A stretch of 54,011 nucleotides of DNA, taken from contig JALGPX010000097.1 in the NCBI GenBank assembly GCA_023515795.1, forward strand, positions 1-54,011, written 5' to 3'. Below, in pieces: positions 37,750 through 48,967 of this stretch. Source of the DNA: Amoeboaphelidium occidentale. Taxonomy: Eukaryota; Aphelidiomycota; Aphelidea. The position numbers and the translations under genes were made by a program. The notes beneath the pieces were generated by a model. That model was given only the letters and a program-made list of their open reading frames with translations, searched no databases and was not told the DNA's origin. Within the stretch, counting starts at the first letter, position 1. Every line of letters starts with the position of its first letter.

Positions 37750-40700
37750 ATGTTCAGCTTACTTATTTGGATATTTGCTACTCTAACATTGAGCACTTCA
37801 CTTCAACATGAAAAGAGTTTCTTGGTGCAGGACGGTGCTTCAGTGATCACTACAATAGCTATTTACCAGAACTCTATACTACTGACGTCTTCCAATGATA
37901 TCATACAGAAGGATATTGGAACAGGTCTGCAACAAAGAGTATTTAGAGCTCATACAAATCAAATTCTGTCGTTTGGGCTGACCAATGATTCCAGAATGAT
38001 AACGGCTGGTTGGGATGACATGATCATCGTTTGGGATTTGAAATCTGGATCAATAATGAAGAGGATATGGTTGGGATCATCTGACACAAATGTCCAGAGT
38101 GTATCATTCTGGAATGAACAGGTTATAACTGGAGGTGATGATGAGAAGATCAGAAGAGTTGATTTAACAACCGGAAGGGTGAGCAGGACCGTGGGTAAGT
38201 TATAAGTACAATTTTGCTGAGTCCCGTAGATTTAGGAGAACAAATCTTTTGTGTTCTTGCATATGGTGATTTTGTGTTTTTGGGCAGAAAGAGCTTTGAT
38301 GCTGAGATTGCGAAAATCCGTCTTCTGAACCTGAACTTCGAAATTGGATTAGATGGGCATTCTAATACTGTCATCTCATTACATCTTGATAACAACATCT
38401 TATTTTCAGGATCAGTTGATACTACAATTATAGCATGGAATCCGGACACAGGACAGCAACTACGAAAATACTTTGGGCACGTTTCGTATGTTTGGGCTTT
38501 AAAAACAGTCGGGGAACAGCTTTATTCTGCTGGAAATGATCAGGTCATATTCAAATGGAATATCAATGATGGCACTTTGATCCAAAAGTTTCCTCGGTAT
38601 CATATCAATAAGATCACGAGTTTGGCCATAAAAGATGATTCAATCTTTAGTGGAGCATTTGATACAGAAATCGTAAGATGGAACTTAACCACATATCAGT
38701 TCATACAAGTGTACAAAACCAGCCGATTAATGCTAAGGTCTGTCGTTGTCTGGAATGATTTTGTTCTAAGTGGAGGTGACGAGTCTGTGGTTGCAATATG
38801 GGATAAGTCAACAGATAGCATAGAGCCATTATCAATTTTAAGTGGCCATCTCAAACCTATTAATACCATGTTTATTTCTGGAGACTGGCTTTTTACAGGA
38901 AGCAGTGATGCCACGGTAAAACAATGGGAGTTGATAGACCTAACACAAATTGGCGAGTTTATCGGTAATTTCCAGCTCTATTTGCTAACATTCAGGACAT
39001 TTCGATACTGTTTCGGCCTTGACAGTTAGCGAAAATATCCTTTACTCCGGAGGAAACGACTTGGAGATAATCTTGTGGAATATCTCATCGAAAGCGAAAA
39101 TTGACGGGTTAAACAGCCACACAGATGAAATAACATGCTTGACAGCAGAAAAAGAGTTACTGTTTTCGACATCGTATGATGAAACTGTAAAAATTTGGAA
39201 TAGGGATACAGGAACTCTAGTTCAAAATTTTCAAGGTGATTTTCGGCGGTAAGAGACTGATTTTTTTAGCCACAAACTTTGTTAAAGCAGTTGTTGTACA
39301 GGAAGATCAAATGGTCATTGGCACTTACGGCGGATTATTCAAAATTCAGATTTCAACGCTTTCAAATATAGCGGAACAACTTGGTAAGATCTTTATAGCA
39401 CATTTAACACATTTAGAGAATTTTGCATGTACTAGTATAGTCTGGAGAAACCCTCGTATTTACAGCGCATACGTTAACGGCGTGATAAAAGTAAGCGATT
39501 CCGAAAATCTGAACGTTTTGGGATTCTTTTATGGCCATCAAAATATTGCTTCTTCTCTGTGCTTTGATACCTTCGGAACATTATTTTCGGCAAGTTTCGA
39601 TGGATCTACCAAGAAGTGGGATTTGGTAACAAGAAAAGTCGCATTTTCATTTGAGAATAGGCGAAACTCTGTCACTTCCCTTGCCGCTTCTGGAAACTTT
39701 CTTTACACGGGATTACGGAATGGCTTAGTCAACAAGTATGTCACAGACAATGCGATGCTGTTAGTATCCAGCAAGTTTCACGAAAAAGATGTTACATCAT
39801 TGATTATTGGGGGAGGTNNNNNNNNNNNNNNNNNNNNNAACTTTCTTTACACGGGATTACGGAATGGCTTAGTCAACAAGTATGACACAGACAATGCGAT
39901 GCTGTTAGTATCCAGCAAGTTTCACGAAAAAGATGTTACATCATTGATTATTGGGGGAGGTCGGCTGTATTCTACAGGTCTTGATGGACTGTTAATCAGT
40001 TCAAATTTTAGTTTTGATCAAGAACCTTCAAGAGTCTTCATTTCTCCCAACGCAACACTGAAGAGTATTATATTTCATTTAAACTCATTGGTCTTCATTG
40101 AGAATGATAGACTGATACTTCAGTATCCATTTAATGGCACCATGTCTACAACTATTTTTGTTGAGTCCAATGTTCCGATTACTTGTTTGGCGGCCGATGA
40201 TGAAAGGATTTATGCAGGATCCATATCTGGCGCCGTACTTTCTTGGAATGCTAATAATTCTTTATTCCAATATGAACTTAAAGGTCATACATCGAAAGTT
40301 AATTACATTCTTCTGAATTCAAATCACCTCTTCTCCGCTTCTGATGACCAGAAAATAATTAAGTGGTCATTAATTGATAGAGTTACGACCTTAGAACTAA
40401 AGCGAAATTCACCTAACACACTCGGACATTTGGGTCCAGTTAACGCATTGTCGTCATGCAAAGAATATTTGTTTTCAGGAGGTTCAGACCTTACTGTGAG
40501 GCGATGGGACGTTGAAACAGGAAAACATATCGATGTCTATTTTGGCTTTTCCAAAGTTGTAACAAGCGTTCTGTGTTTTAACAATTCGGTGTTTGGTGGT
40601 AGCGAAGACTATTCTGTGCTGCAATTCAGACCGGGGTTTAAGAAAGATGAATCGACATTCTCCACCCCAGAATCTACTAAAGCTTTTGATAACAGAAAAA

Positions 40701-41626
40701 GAACAAAAGCTGTCGCAGCACCTGCAAAACAATCTTCTTCAAGAACTGAATCCCTCCCCTTAATCATATCTTTTTCAGGTGTCGCTTTCTTGATATTTCT
40801 TGTAGCGACGATCTTTGTTTATTTGAAGAAGTTTGCTAGCAGAAAATCACCTTTAGAATCCAAAAAGACTGAGACTGACGATTGTGGCTTCACGGTTACA
40901 GATTTACAAACTGTAGTCAACACCGTTTTGGGAATATCTAAACATGCTGCATTCGTTATCCCAAATTCAGCATTAGCCAAGCAAAAGAAGATTGCTACTG
41001 GAGGAGGAGGCGAAGTTTATTTGGCAAGAATAATGGAACCTGACTTGAGGACAAAGCACGGTGATGTTGTGATCCAGAAGTTTGTTTTCATTAAGAACAG
41101 CGCCAGCGAGGATTCATTCTACCTGGAAGTAGGCATTATGATCATGTTATTGGCATATCCTCATTTCTGTCAGATAATCGGCTACACTGAAAATCCTTTA
41201 TCTATGATTTTGAAATTCTATCCCGATGGATCTTTGGAAAGCTGGCTACGTAAAAATTCCTGCAACAAGAATGTCATTGGTAAGGTTTGCAAAGATATTG
41301 CAGGAGCTTTACGTATCATGCATAGCCTTCATTTGGCTCATTGTGATATTAAGCCTCAGAATGTTCTCATTGAAGTTATGAACGGCGTTCCTTCATGCTT
41401 CTTGACCGACTTTGGTATTACGCAAGTTCTTTCTACTGAAATAATTGCAGTCAGATCATTCAATGCGATTAATTTGAAAGGTCTATCGATTCCTTATGCC
41501 TCACCAGAAGCTTTCAGTCATTTTAGGTCAAAAGCTTACACAAGAGTCGATTTCAAGAAGTATGATGTTTTCTCGTTGGCTTGTATTATGTATGAAGTAG
41601 TAACGCACAAAGCACCATGGTCTTGA
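37750..41626 (+). CDS. WD40-ectodomain receptor protein kinase 3
   Basis: Five exons: 37750-38194, 38230-38964, 38996-39235, 39270-39383, 39417-41626, with phase-1 introns of 31-35 bp. An assembly duplication plus 21 N (144 bp, in frame) lies in the last exon; without it that exon is 2066 nt, exactly as in receptor kinase 2, and the protein is 1199 residues. Signal peptide (MFSLLIWIFATLTLSTSLQH), about 21 WD-like repeats (DDMIIVWDLKSGSIMKR, QVIFKWNINDGTLIQKF), helix at ~909-935 (LIISFSGVAFLIFLVATIFV), juxtamembrane TDLQTVVNTVLGISKHAAF, kinase from ~986: IATGGGGEVY, VIQK, HCDIKPQN (~1103), TDFGI, ASPEAF, DVFSL. It ends at HKAPWS. Head to tail with genes 2 and 4, about 200 bp apart. Confidence 0.92.
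39695..39961. other. Scaffold gap (21 N) flanked by a 123-bp duplication
   Basis: 39695-39817 and 39839-39961 are the same 123 bp with one mismatch (GTC vs GAC, Val vs Asp), around N at 39818-39838. This is an unmerged contig overlap inside receptor kinase 3, not a real extra propeller blade. Confidence 0.9.
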
Positions 41627-41822
41627 AACTGGTTTAGTTCGCGCATAAACCATGAAATAGAGTATCATCAATGATTAGGATCATAATGGCTACCATGAAA
41701 CTTCAGCCTAGATAAATCAGAGACGCTTTGCTTCAAAGGCGCTGTAAAACTCCGTGTGTGCAGTCTAAACTTACACACTTCAAACGCTTGCCGTCAAACA
41801 ACTTTATTTCACACTTATTAAC

Positions 41823-44800
41823 ATGTTGCTCTCGTTGTTGACAATATTAGCCTTTATCCCACTGGCTTCATTACTGCAGCATGAGAAGAGCTTCAAGTTT
41901 GATAACGCTGCCTCTTCTGTATTTGCTCTAGTATTGTACAATCGATCATTGCTGATAACATCCTCGAATGATGTAGCACAGATTGATATTGAAACAGGAA
42001 TCTTACAGAGAAAGTTCATTGCACACACAGCTCGTTTAAGCAGTATCTTGGTTGTCAACGGCTCCAGAATGATCACATCAGGGTCAGATGACATGATCAT
42101 CGTTTGGGACTTGGTAACTGGTTCAGTGTTGAAAAGAATCTGGCTACAATCTTCAAGAACATCTCCTTCAGATTTCTCATTAGATGGCAATAATTTGTTT
42201 GTAAGTGGTACCGATAGTTGGGTGAGGATCGTAAACATGGTCTCTGCGAAAGTTGTGCAGAGCTTCAGTAATTTCGTTCTTTGCCGCTGATCATTATTTT
42301 AGATGTTAATGCAGCTGCAAATGTGATTGTTGCACAAGATAACTACTTTTATGTTGGCAAGGAAGAAGTAAGCTCTCAGCTGGAAAAGTATTTTGTCACC
42401 GGATCGTTGATCTTGGACTATATGGGCCATACCAATTCTGTATTCTCTTTACTTCTCTGGGAGGAGACGCTATTTTCTGGATCGTCTGACAGCAAAATTA
42501 TCTGCTGGGATAAAGCCAATGGCCAAATGATCAGAACTTATCTCGGAAGCACTGATGCAACCTTTGTTTTATCTATATATGATGATTATCTATACTCTGC
42601 CGGTCAAGATCGTTTCATTATGAAGTGGAATATTGAATCGGGAAGTATTGTTGAAACTTTTCCGAAACCTCACACTGGTTTCATCTGGTGTTTTGCCTTC
42701 GAGCCAGGTAGTTTATTCTCTGGTTCTAGTGACACGACTGTCATCAGATGGGACCTTAATACTTCTTCAAGAGTATTTACATACACTGGCCGTAATATAC
42801 AGCTGAGATCCGTTGTATTGTGGAGAAACTTGGTTATAGCAGGTGGTGATAATCTGGCCTTGACAATTCAAGATACGACCCGCAATTCCATCTTCCCAAT
42901 TGAGGTGGCTTCAGGCCATTCAAAAGACGGAATAGTTTGTATGATTTTACTGGATGATGTTCTTTTTTCAGGAGGTGTCGATGCAACTATCAGAAGTCGA
43001 AATTTAATCGATTTCACTGACCTTAACATTTACTATGGTACTTTGGTTAAATATGGGTTCTAACCTTTAAGGCCATTATTACACTGTGACCTCGCTTGTT
43101 TCAGACCTTCTGTACCTGTATTCTGGCTCTGTAGATACTACCGTTATCCGATGGAATATCTCCTCAGGGTTAATCGACAAAGAATACATTGGACATGATG
43201 CAATGATACGAACAATTAAAACTAGAGAGAATTTGCTTTATTCTGGAGCTTCTAATTCTAAAGTGTTTGTGTGGGAAAAAGAAAAAGAAAACACTTTTAC
43301 TATTCTCTATTGTAAGTGTTGACTGAATTTTAACAGTTTAGCTTCCACTGACATCAGCTCAATTTTCATTTATGGCGATGCTCTTCTGATCGGCGCTAGG
43401 GGCATATCCTCCGTGTCTGTTATTACTTACGAGATTTTAGCTTGGCAACAAGGTGGTTTCTTATCTATGTTAATTAACTTTGGGTAGAACCTCATCAATG
43501 TATGGAAATAGTTGCGACTGTAAATCGGATCTATACAGCACACAGTGATGGTCTTATAAGAGGAAGGGATATTGGATCGCTTACTATTATAGAGTTTTTT
43601 CAAGGGCACACTGATACGGTGGTTTCAATAAGCTTAGATAATGCGAACGTTTTATTTTCAACTTCATTCGATGGCTCGGTAAAGAAATGGAATATGGCAA
43701 CTAGAAAAGTTTCATTTTCTTATGAGAATCGAAATGGTTCCGTTACAGCATTGACTGCGTCTAATGGTATCTTGTTCGTAGGTACAAGAGAAGGTATTAT
43801 CAATTCTTTTATCATTTCAACTTCTTACATCATCAAATCTACCAATTTCCATAAAAGTTCTGTGACATCGTTAGCGCAATCTGATGATTCAATTTTCTCT
43901 TCTGGGATGGATGGTAGGATCATTGGGCTCGATAAGGTAGACTATTCGAGCTCAATTGAATTGTATAATGCTGAATCCTTTCCTATCACAACTATGACCT
44001 TGAATGCAATGAATTTGATTTTGGTTAAAGATGAAAACGAGATCATTATTCTTCCCAGATTGAACTTTAGCTTTGATGCCAGAAGTATTGAGTCTAATCT
44101 GCCGCTTGTCAGTATTGTAGCCAATGGAGATATGATGTTTGCTGGCTCAAGAACAGGTTCAATTATTGCATGGGATGTAAAGTTTTTGGAAACTTCATTC
44201 ACCCTTGAAGAACACAACTCTCAAGTTAATTTCCTTTTAATAACAGATTCTTTCCTGTACTCAGCATCAAACGACAAAACCATCATTAAATGGTCTATAG
44301 AACGAAGGCTTCCAACGGTGTCATTCAAGAGGCTCTCTGCTAGTGCACTAGGTCATTTAGGTCCTGTTAATTCCTTATCTTTATGCAAAGGCACTTTGTT
44401 TTCTGCTAGCTCTGATTTGACCACACGCCGATGGAATACACAGACTGGAAGACACGATGATGTATATTTTGGTGCTTTAAAGTCTGTTACAACTGTTGTC
44501 TGTTACAATGGATCTGTTTTTGCTGGCAGTGAGGATTTTTCTGTACTTATGTATGTACCGATTCTACCGGTAAATGCGGATACAAAGATCGCATTGAAAA
44601 CTTCAAGAAACAACCTACGCAGCGTGAGAACTAAGATTGCTATTAGATCAACCTCTTTGAGCTCAGAAACATCACAGACTGCTCTTATTTCCGGTGGAAT
44701 ATTTGGCGCCGTCATACTTGCAGCAGCTGTTATGGCTTATTTCTTCCTTTTATCAAAACGAAAGATGAGAAAAACTGGTAAAAATTCATCAACCGAACAA

Positions 44801-45547
44801 GAATTCTCAGAATTCACTACCGATTTAGATACAGTTGTGAATACAGTGATCGGAATATCTAAACATGCTGCTTACTTAGTTGAGAACTCCAGCATCGGTA
44901 CTGTCAAGAAAATTGCAAGTGGCGGCGGAGGGGAAGTTTATTTAGCTCGTGTTATGAAATCTTTTTCGAAAGAAAAAACCGGAGTTTTGGTTATCCAAAA
45001 GAAAATATTCGTGAAGGATCGCATAACTGAAGAAGCTTTTTATCAAGAAGTTGGAATTATGATAATGTTATCACCATTTCCAAACTTCTGCCGTATTATT
45101 GGTTACACAGAGAACCCTTCTTCAATGATCTTGCAATACTATCATGGTGGTACTTTGCAGAGCTGGATCCAAGGCAACAAGATTGGTCAGGCTGTTATAA
45201 TGAAGATCTCGAAAGAAATTTCATCAGCTTTAAATGTGATGCATTCCCATTATTTGGCTCACTGTGATCTTAAACCTCAGAATGTGCTAATTGAAGTTTT
45301 TGATGGAATTCCCACTTGCTATTTAACCGATTTTGGTATAACGCAAGTTCTGTCAGAAAAGATTTTAGCGTCTCGTGCGTTCAAAGTTATCAATCTTCGG
45401 GGATTATCTGTATGGTATGCTGCTCCAGAGGCTTTCAGATGGTTCAGGACCAAAGTATACAATGGAGTAGACTTTAAGAAGTTTGATGTCTATTCTTTTG
45501 CGTGCATTGTCTTGGAGCTTGTGACCAGAAAAACTCCATGGAGCTGA
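41823..45547 (+). CDS. WD40-ectodomain receptor protein kinase 4
   Basis: Five exons: 41823-42267, 42303-43037, 43072-43311, 43342-43452, 43488-45547 (445, 735, 240, 111 and 2060 nt). Introns are phase 1 and 30-35 bp; the 30-bp intron at 43312-43341 is the shortest in the window. The product is 1196 residues. Signal peptide (LLSLLTILAFIPLASLLQH), about 21 WD-like repeats (DDMIIVWDLVTGSVLKR, RFIMKWNIESGSIVETF, DLTTRRWNTQTGRHDD), helix at ~907-932 (LISGGIFGAVILAAAVMAYF), juxtamembrane TDLDTVVNTVIGISKHAAY, kinase from ~982: IASGGGGEVYL, VIQK, HCDLKPQN (~1100), TDFGI, AAPEAF, DVYSF. It ends at RKTPWS. AATAAA follows at ~45588. Confidence 0.92.
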
Positions 45548-45893
45548 GCAAACCTTTAATGCGGAATTAAATTTTTTGAAACCTTTGAAATAAATTTTTT
45601 AATTGGGAGAGCTTGTGGTTTTTAGCGGTTACTCATACTTCGTCATTTCTTTTGGGAAACTTCACGCGTTTTTACAACACCAGACAGTCATGTGGTAAGA
45701 AATAACTACAATTGATAACTCATCATCTCTAAGAAAGGAGTTGAGTCGTCGTTTGTATCATTTTTTGCACGTGATCCTCTCCCGTAAAACTCGAAAATCA
45801 CGAAAAATGCTACAATTTAGCCCCTTTCTTTTCTCTAAGTTCTTCTGCCTCTTGAAACTCAATTCTGACAAGATTTTTATCAAAGTATTAATC
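45548..45893. other. Intergenic region, no gene seen
   Basis: About 345 bp between receptor kinase 4 and the oxygenase remnant. It contains AATAAA near 45588. The oxygenase reading frame is open upstream to about 45741, with another in-frame ATG at 45807, so its start could lie further 5'. Confidence 0.45.
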
Positions 45894-46588
45894 ATGCTTC
45901 TAATTTTGCTTTTTGTCGAAGGAAATCCCGCCTGTTCGTCTTCGCTCTCGCAAATCTCTTACCACCAATGCATGAGAGCTCGTGCATCTTTCATGAAGAG
46001 CTTGAAAGAGAACGGTTTCTCCTTTATCAAGCTTAAACAAAGTCCTGAAATGATTGAAAAATGAAACCCATATTGGTTGATGTGGAAAAAACTCCTAATA
46101 TGCCATATTTCTCCTTCTACGCGCCATCTTATCTACAAGATGGCGGCTCAGCTTTCTTTGGGATTTCCGGCCGTTCTGAAACTCCTAATTATGAGCAAGA
46201 AGGCCCTGAAGAGCAACTTGTAGGATCTACAGCATCAGAAGTCCAAAGGAACTTGAGACAACTTTGCAAACAGATTGGCTTGGAGTTTGATGGTGCAAAT
46301 ATGTATGTTAATATGAATAATGCATCACCAGAGTAACCATATGAATTTAAGGCACATATCGACAGAGGATGTTCTCTGGCTTTCCTTTCTTTTTTAGAAG
46401 AGGAGACAGATAATACGGGATTATTTATCATTCAGTCAGGTGTTAAAAGGTACGTAAAACTTCCAGATGATGGTTACTTCATCGCTTTTTCCGGGAACGA
46501 GTTTCCTAAAGATCTTGGTGCTAAGCCTTTAGTACACGGGGTTGATGGTGTAACAAAGCAGCGCACATCTATTCTTTTCAGGCAATAA
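45894..46588 (+). pseudogene. Broken secreted 2OG-Fe(II) oxygenase (isopenicillin-N-synthase-like)
   Basis: Three pieces line up as one 2-oxoglutarate/Fe(II) dioxygenase. Piece 1 (45894-46064) has a signal peptide (MLLILLFVEGNPACSS) and a DIOX_N-like segment (FMKSLKENGFSFIKLKQ), then meets a stop. Piece 2 (46061-46336) resumes in another frame right at an A5 run (GAAAAATGAAAC), so a one-base indel there would join them, and ends at an in-frame TAA (46334-46336). Piece 3 (46337-46588) continues in the same frame with the metal site: HID (H-x-D), then PLVHGVDG (second His) and KQRTSILF (2OG-binding Arg). Two independent lesions argue for a pseudogene; sequencing error is the alternative. No splice choice that I tried removes both lesions while keeping the conserved residues. 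Confidence 0.7.
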
Positions 46589-46757
46589 AAGCTTGATTTT
46601 TCCCTTTTACAGACTCTTACACAAGATTTTATCACAGAGCGTTTTCAAATAAATAGCCATAGAAAATACTTCTGGTGATTTCACTGGTAATACAACTCAC
46701 CCCCTTCTTTGTTCTCCGAATCAAAAAGCGCAAAGATCTTGCCTTCGAAGATAAGGA

Positions 46758-47217
46758 ATGTCGCTTCAGAGCCTACCACCAGAGTTGCTAGTAATGATCG
46801 CGATGGACCTTCAATTCGAGGATCTTGTCAACTTTCAGAGATCGAGCGCGATTGCTTTAGCTGCAACATGTGATGTTTCTTTTTACTGCCATTACTTAAC
46901 AAAAATTTCTACCTATGATACTATAAATATGGCCTACTTTTATAAAGAAAGGATACCGAATTTTAAGGAGGTTTTGGAGCGGCTAATGGAAAACAAATAC
47001 GAATTTTCTGCATTCTTTTACACCAATTCGTACAAGAAGCTGGATGATGATGATGTATGGATCGCGGAGAGTGAGAATGAGACTGAACTTGAACGCATAG
47101 GCCGTGAAATTGGTGACGCTTTTGCATCTTCTGCTTATGATCTTACGTCCTTTTCAGACATAATTAACGATGTATTGCAAGAGGCAGTTAGGGGCGTAAG
47201 GTTGTTTATTGAATAAA
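46758..47217 (+). pseudogene. F-box protein truncated by telomere-linked repeat
   Basis: The ORF starts at 46758 with an F-box (LPPELLVMIAMDLQFEDLVN), which in intact proteins binds Skp1 in SCF ubiquitin ligases. It continues with an acidic helical region. Native sequence appears to end at about 47187 (LQEA). The last nine codons (VRGVRLFIE) are translated from TTAGGGG plus the start of repeat unit U, which recurs at five further places nearby. The substrate-binding C-terminus is therefore lost. This 152-residue product may be non-functional. Confidence 0.75.
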
Positions 47218-48416
47218 TATGCTTGTACATAAGTAACAATTCCAACAGGCTGCGAACACAGAAACCAGATGTTTGATCTGATCACTATATCGGGCCTGGA
47301 GTAAAAAAACTTAAATTGTCCGAGTGAGAAACTTCTTGTAACAACCTGAAACATCTCCAGCTTTACCTCAGTAACCTTCCAGCGCGACTACTGTGAAGAC
47401 ACAGTATAGAACCTCGATTGGAGGAGGGAGATAAATATGGAAAAACTCCCCTATCTGTGTGGTGCCATATTGGCGTCCATTGAGGATTAAAGGGTATAGT
47501 GAAAAATCAGTGTATCTCTTGAGATCACCGCATTAAAAACTATGAGTGAGCAGTGTATCACGGTACCTCTTCCGATCAATTGGATCATGGAGGATGAAAG
47601 GAAAGAACAGTAGCGTAACAAACCTCCCCGTGAACTGCTTGTATCTTTGCTGCTTCAGTGAAAAGGTTTCTAGGTAGGAGAGTTGCTCTTACTTCAGAAT
47701 CCCGAACTAATTGAAGTTCTGGCGTGACAAGTCTTAAGGATAGATGTGATGAAACAGACTCATCGGAGTCATAGATATCACAGGCTCGTTGGAACTAAGT
47801 GGTGTGTTGTGTCTTACAGATAGAGAAACCTATTTAATAGCACTTGGAATAAATTGGCTTCAAAGGACTGGTGTTTTACTTCATCGCTCAATAAATTGGT
47901 AATCTCGCGAGTCAGATCACCTTCAGTCGCATAAACTTAAGACAATATCATGATAACTGACTTCTAGGTGTTACTTCACAAGGTGATATTGAGGGACATT
48001 GGCCCTTAGAAGTGAAATCTAGAGTTGTTATGATCATTCCATCCTTTGAGACAGAAAGTCACAGGTTACTGTGATAATTCGAGACATTTGACTTTGAATC
48101 GTTCTACCATTGAGTAGAGACTTCACTTCACCTTAACAATGAATGCTGATGAGGAACAGTGATTAAGTCTAGTGTTTTACTTTTGCTGAGAGTGATTGAA
48201 TCTCAACCTCTACTTGAATAGCCATCACAGGGAGCAGCTCCGAAATTGTATATATAACATAACCAAAAGTCTAACAGTAGCTGAAACTGTGCCCATTAAC
48301 TATGAATATTTAAGCACAGCTAGAATAAATCACAAATAAGTTTGAATCTCAACAGTTTTGACTGTAGTGCTCGGCGCGAATACAGCTCTTTGATTTAAGG
48401 ATTTGAGCGTCGATTC
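47188..48416. repeat. Subtelomeric repeat unit U, copy 1 (longest), with TTAGGGG junction
   Basis: TTAGGGG (47188-47194) fuses the broken F-box gene to GCGTAAGGTTGTTTATTG, the left edge of unit U. Copy 1 is the longest. The end of the window (53805-54011) is a diverged copy of about 47390-47580, so U is at least ~400 bp and may reach beyond 48.2 kb. On the minus strand the unit ends with TTCAATAAACAACC about 20 nt before the junction, an AATAAA polyadenylation signal placed as in a transcript whose 3' end is at the telomere side. There is no ORF over 70 codons on either strand and no reverse-transcriptase motif. Confidence 0.7.
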
Positions 48417-48591
48417 NAAATTGTATATATAACATAACAAAAAGTCTAACAGTAGCTGAAACTGTGCCCATTAACTATGAATATTTAAGCACAGCTAGAA
48501 TAAATCACAAATAAGTTTGAATCTCAACAGTTTTGACTGTAGTGCTCGGCGCGAATACAGCTCTTTGATTTAAGGATTTGAGCGTCGATTC
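48243..48591. repeat. 174-bp duplication around a single N (contig join)
   Basis: 48243-48416 and 48418-48591 are identical apart from one base, with N at 48417. This is an unmerged contig overlap in non-coding subtelomeric DNA. Confidence 0.85.
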
Positions 48592-48934
48592 TTTCGGTGC
48601 TGTTGTAATTACACCATTAATTAAATCTATGAAAGTTAAGTGTTTAGTTTAAATACAAGGATTAAAATGACTTTTATCGAGTTATCATGCCATTTTTTGA
48701 GTGTATGGTAGAGTGCAATTCATACTTGTACTCCACATTTTTAAAACTGAATATATAAACAGCGTTATGGAACGCTTTGTTCAAATTATAATATGTGTTG
48801 TTTTTACTTATGACATGGGTAAGTAAAGCTTATACACTTATCAGCACCATCCACATCAACGAGCATCTCCTCGATAGACTATCTGTCACAATTACTTGAT
48901 ACAGAGCAGCATAACCGAGTAAATTCCGCTCAAA
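48592..48934. other. Non-coding subtelomeric DNA with repeat R2
   Basis: No gene is seen. Repeat R2 begins at 48849 and runs to 48961; a diverged copy is at 53218-53330. Confidence 0.55.
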
Positions 48935-48961
48935 CAACCTCTCGATCAGAGATAGTCATAT
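48849..48961. repeat. Subtelomeric repeat R2, copy 1
   Basis: About 113 bp (ATCCACAT ... GATAGTCATAT) that recurs at 53218-53330 with roughly 10-15 percent difference. There it is followed by TTAGGG-like sequence and unit U. Confidence 0.7.
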
Positions 48962-48967
48962 GATTAT

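Noticed and set aside
39695-39961. Extra propeller blade in receptor kinase 3
   Set aside because: It is a 123-bp assembly duplicate around 21 N. Removing it restores the exact exon length of receptor kinase 2.
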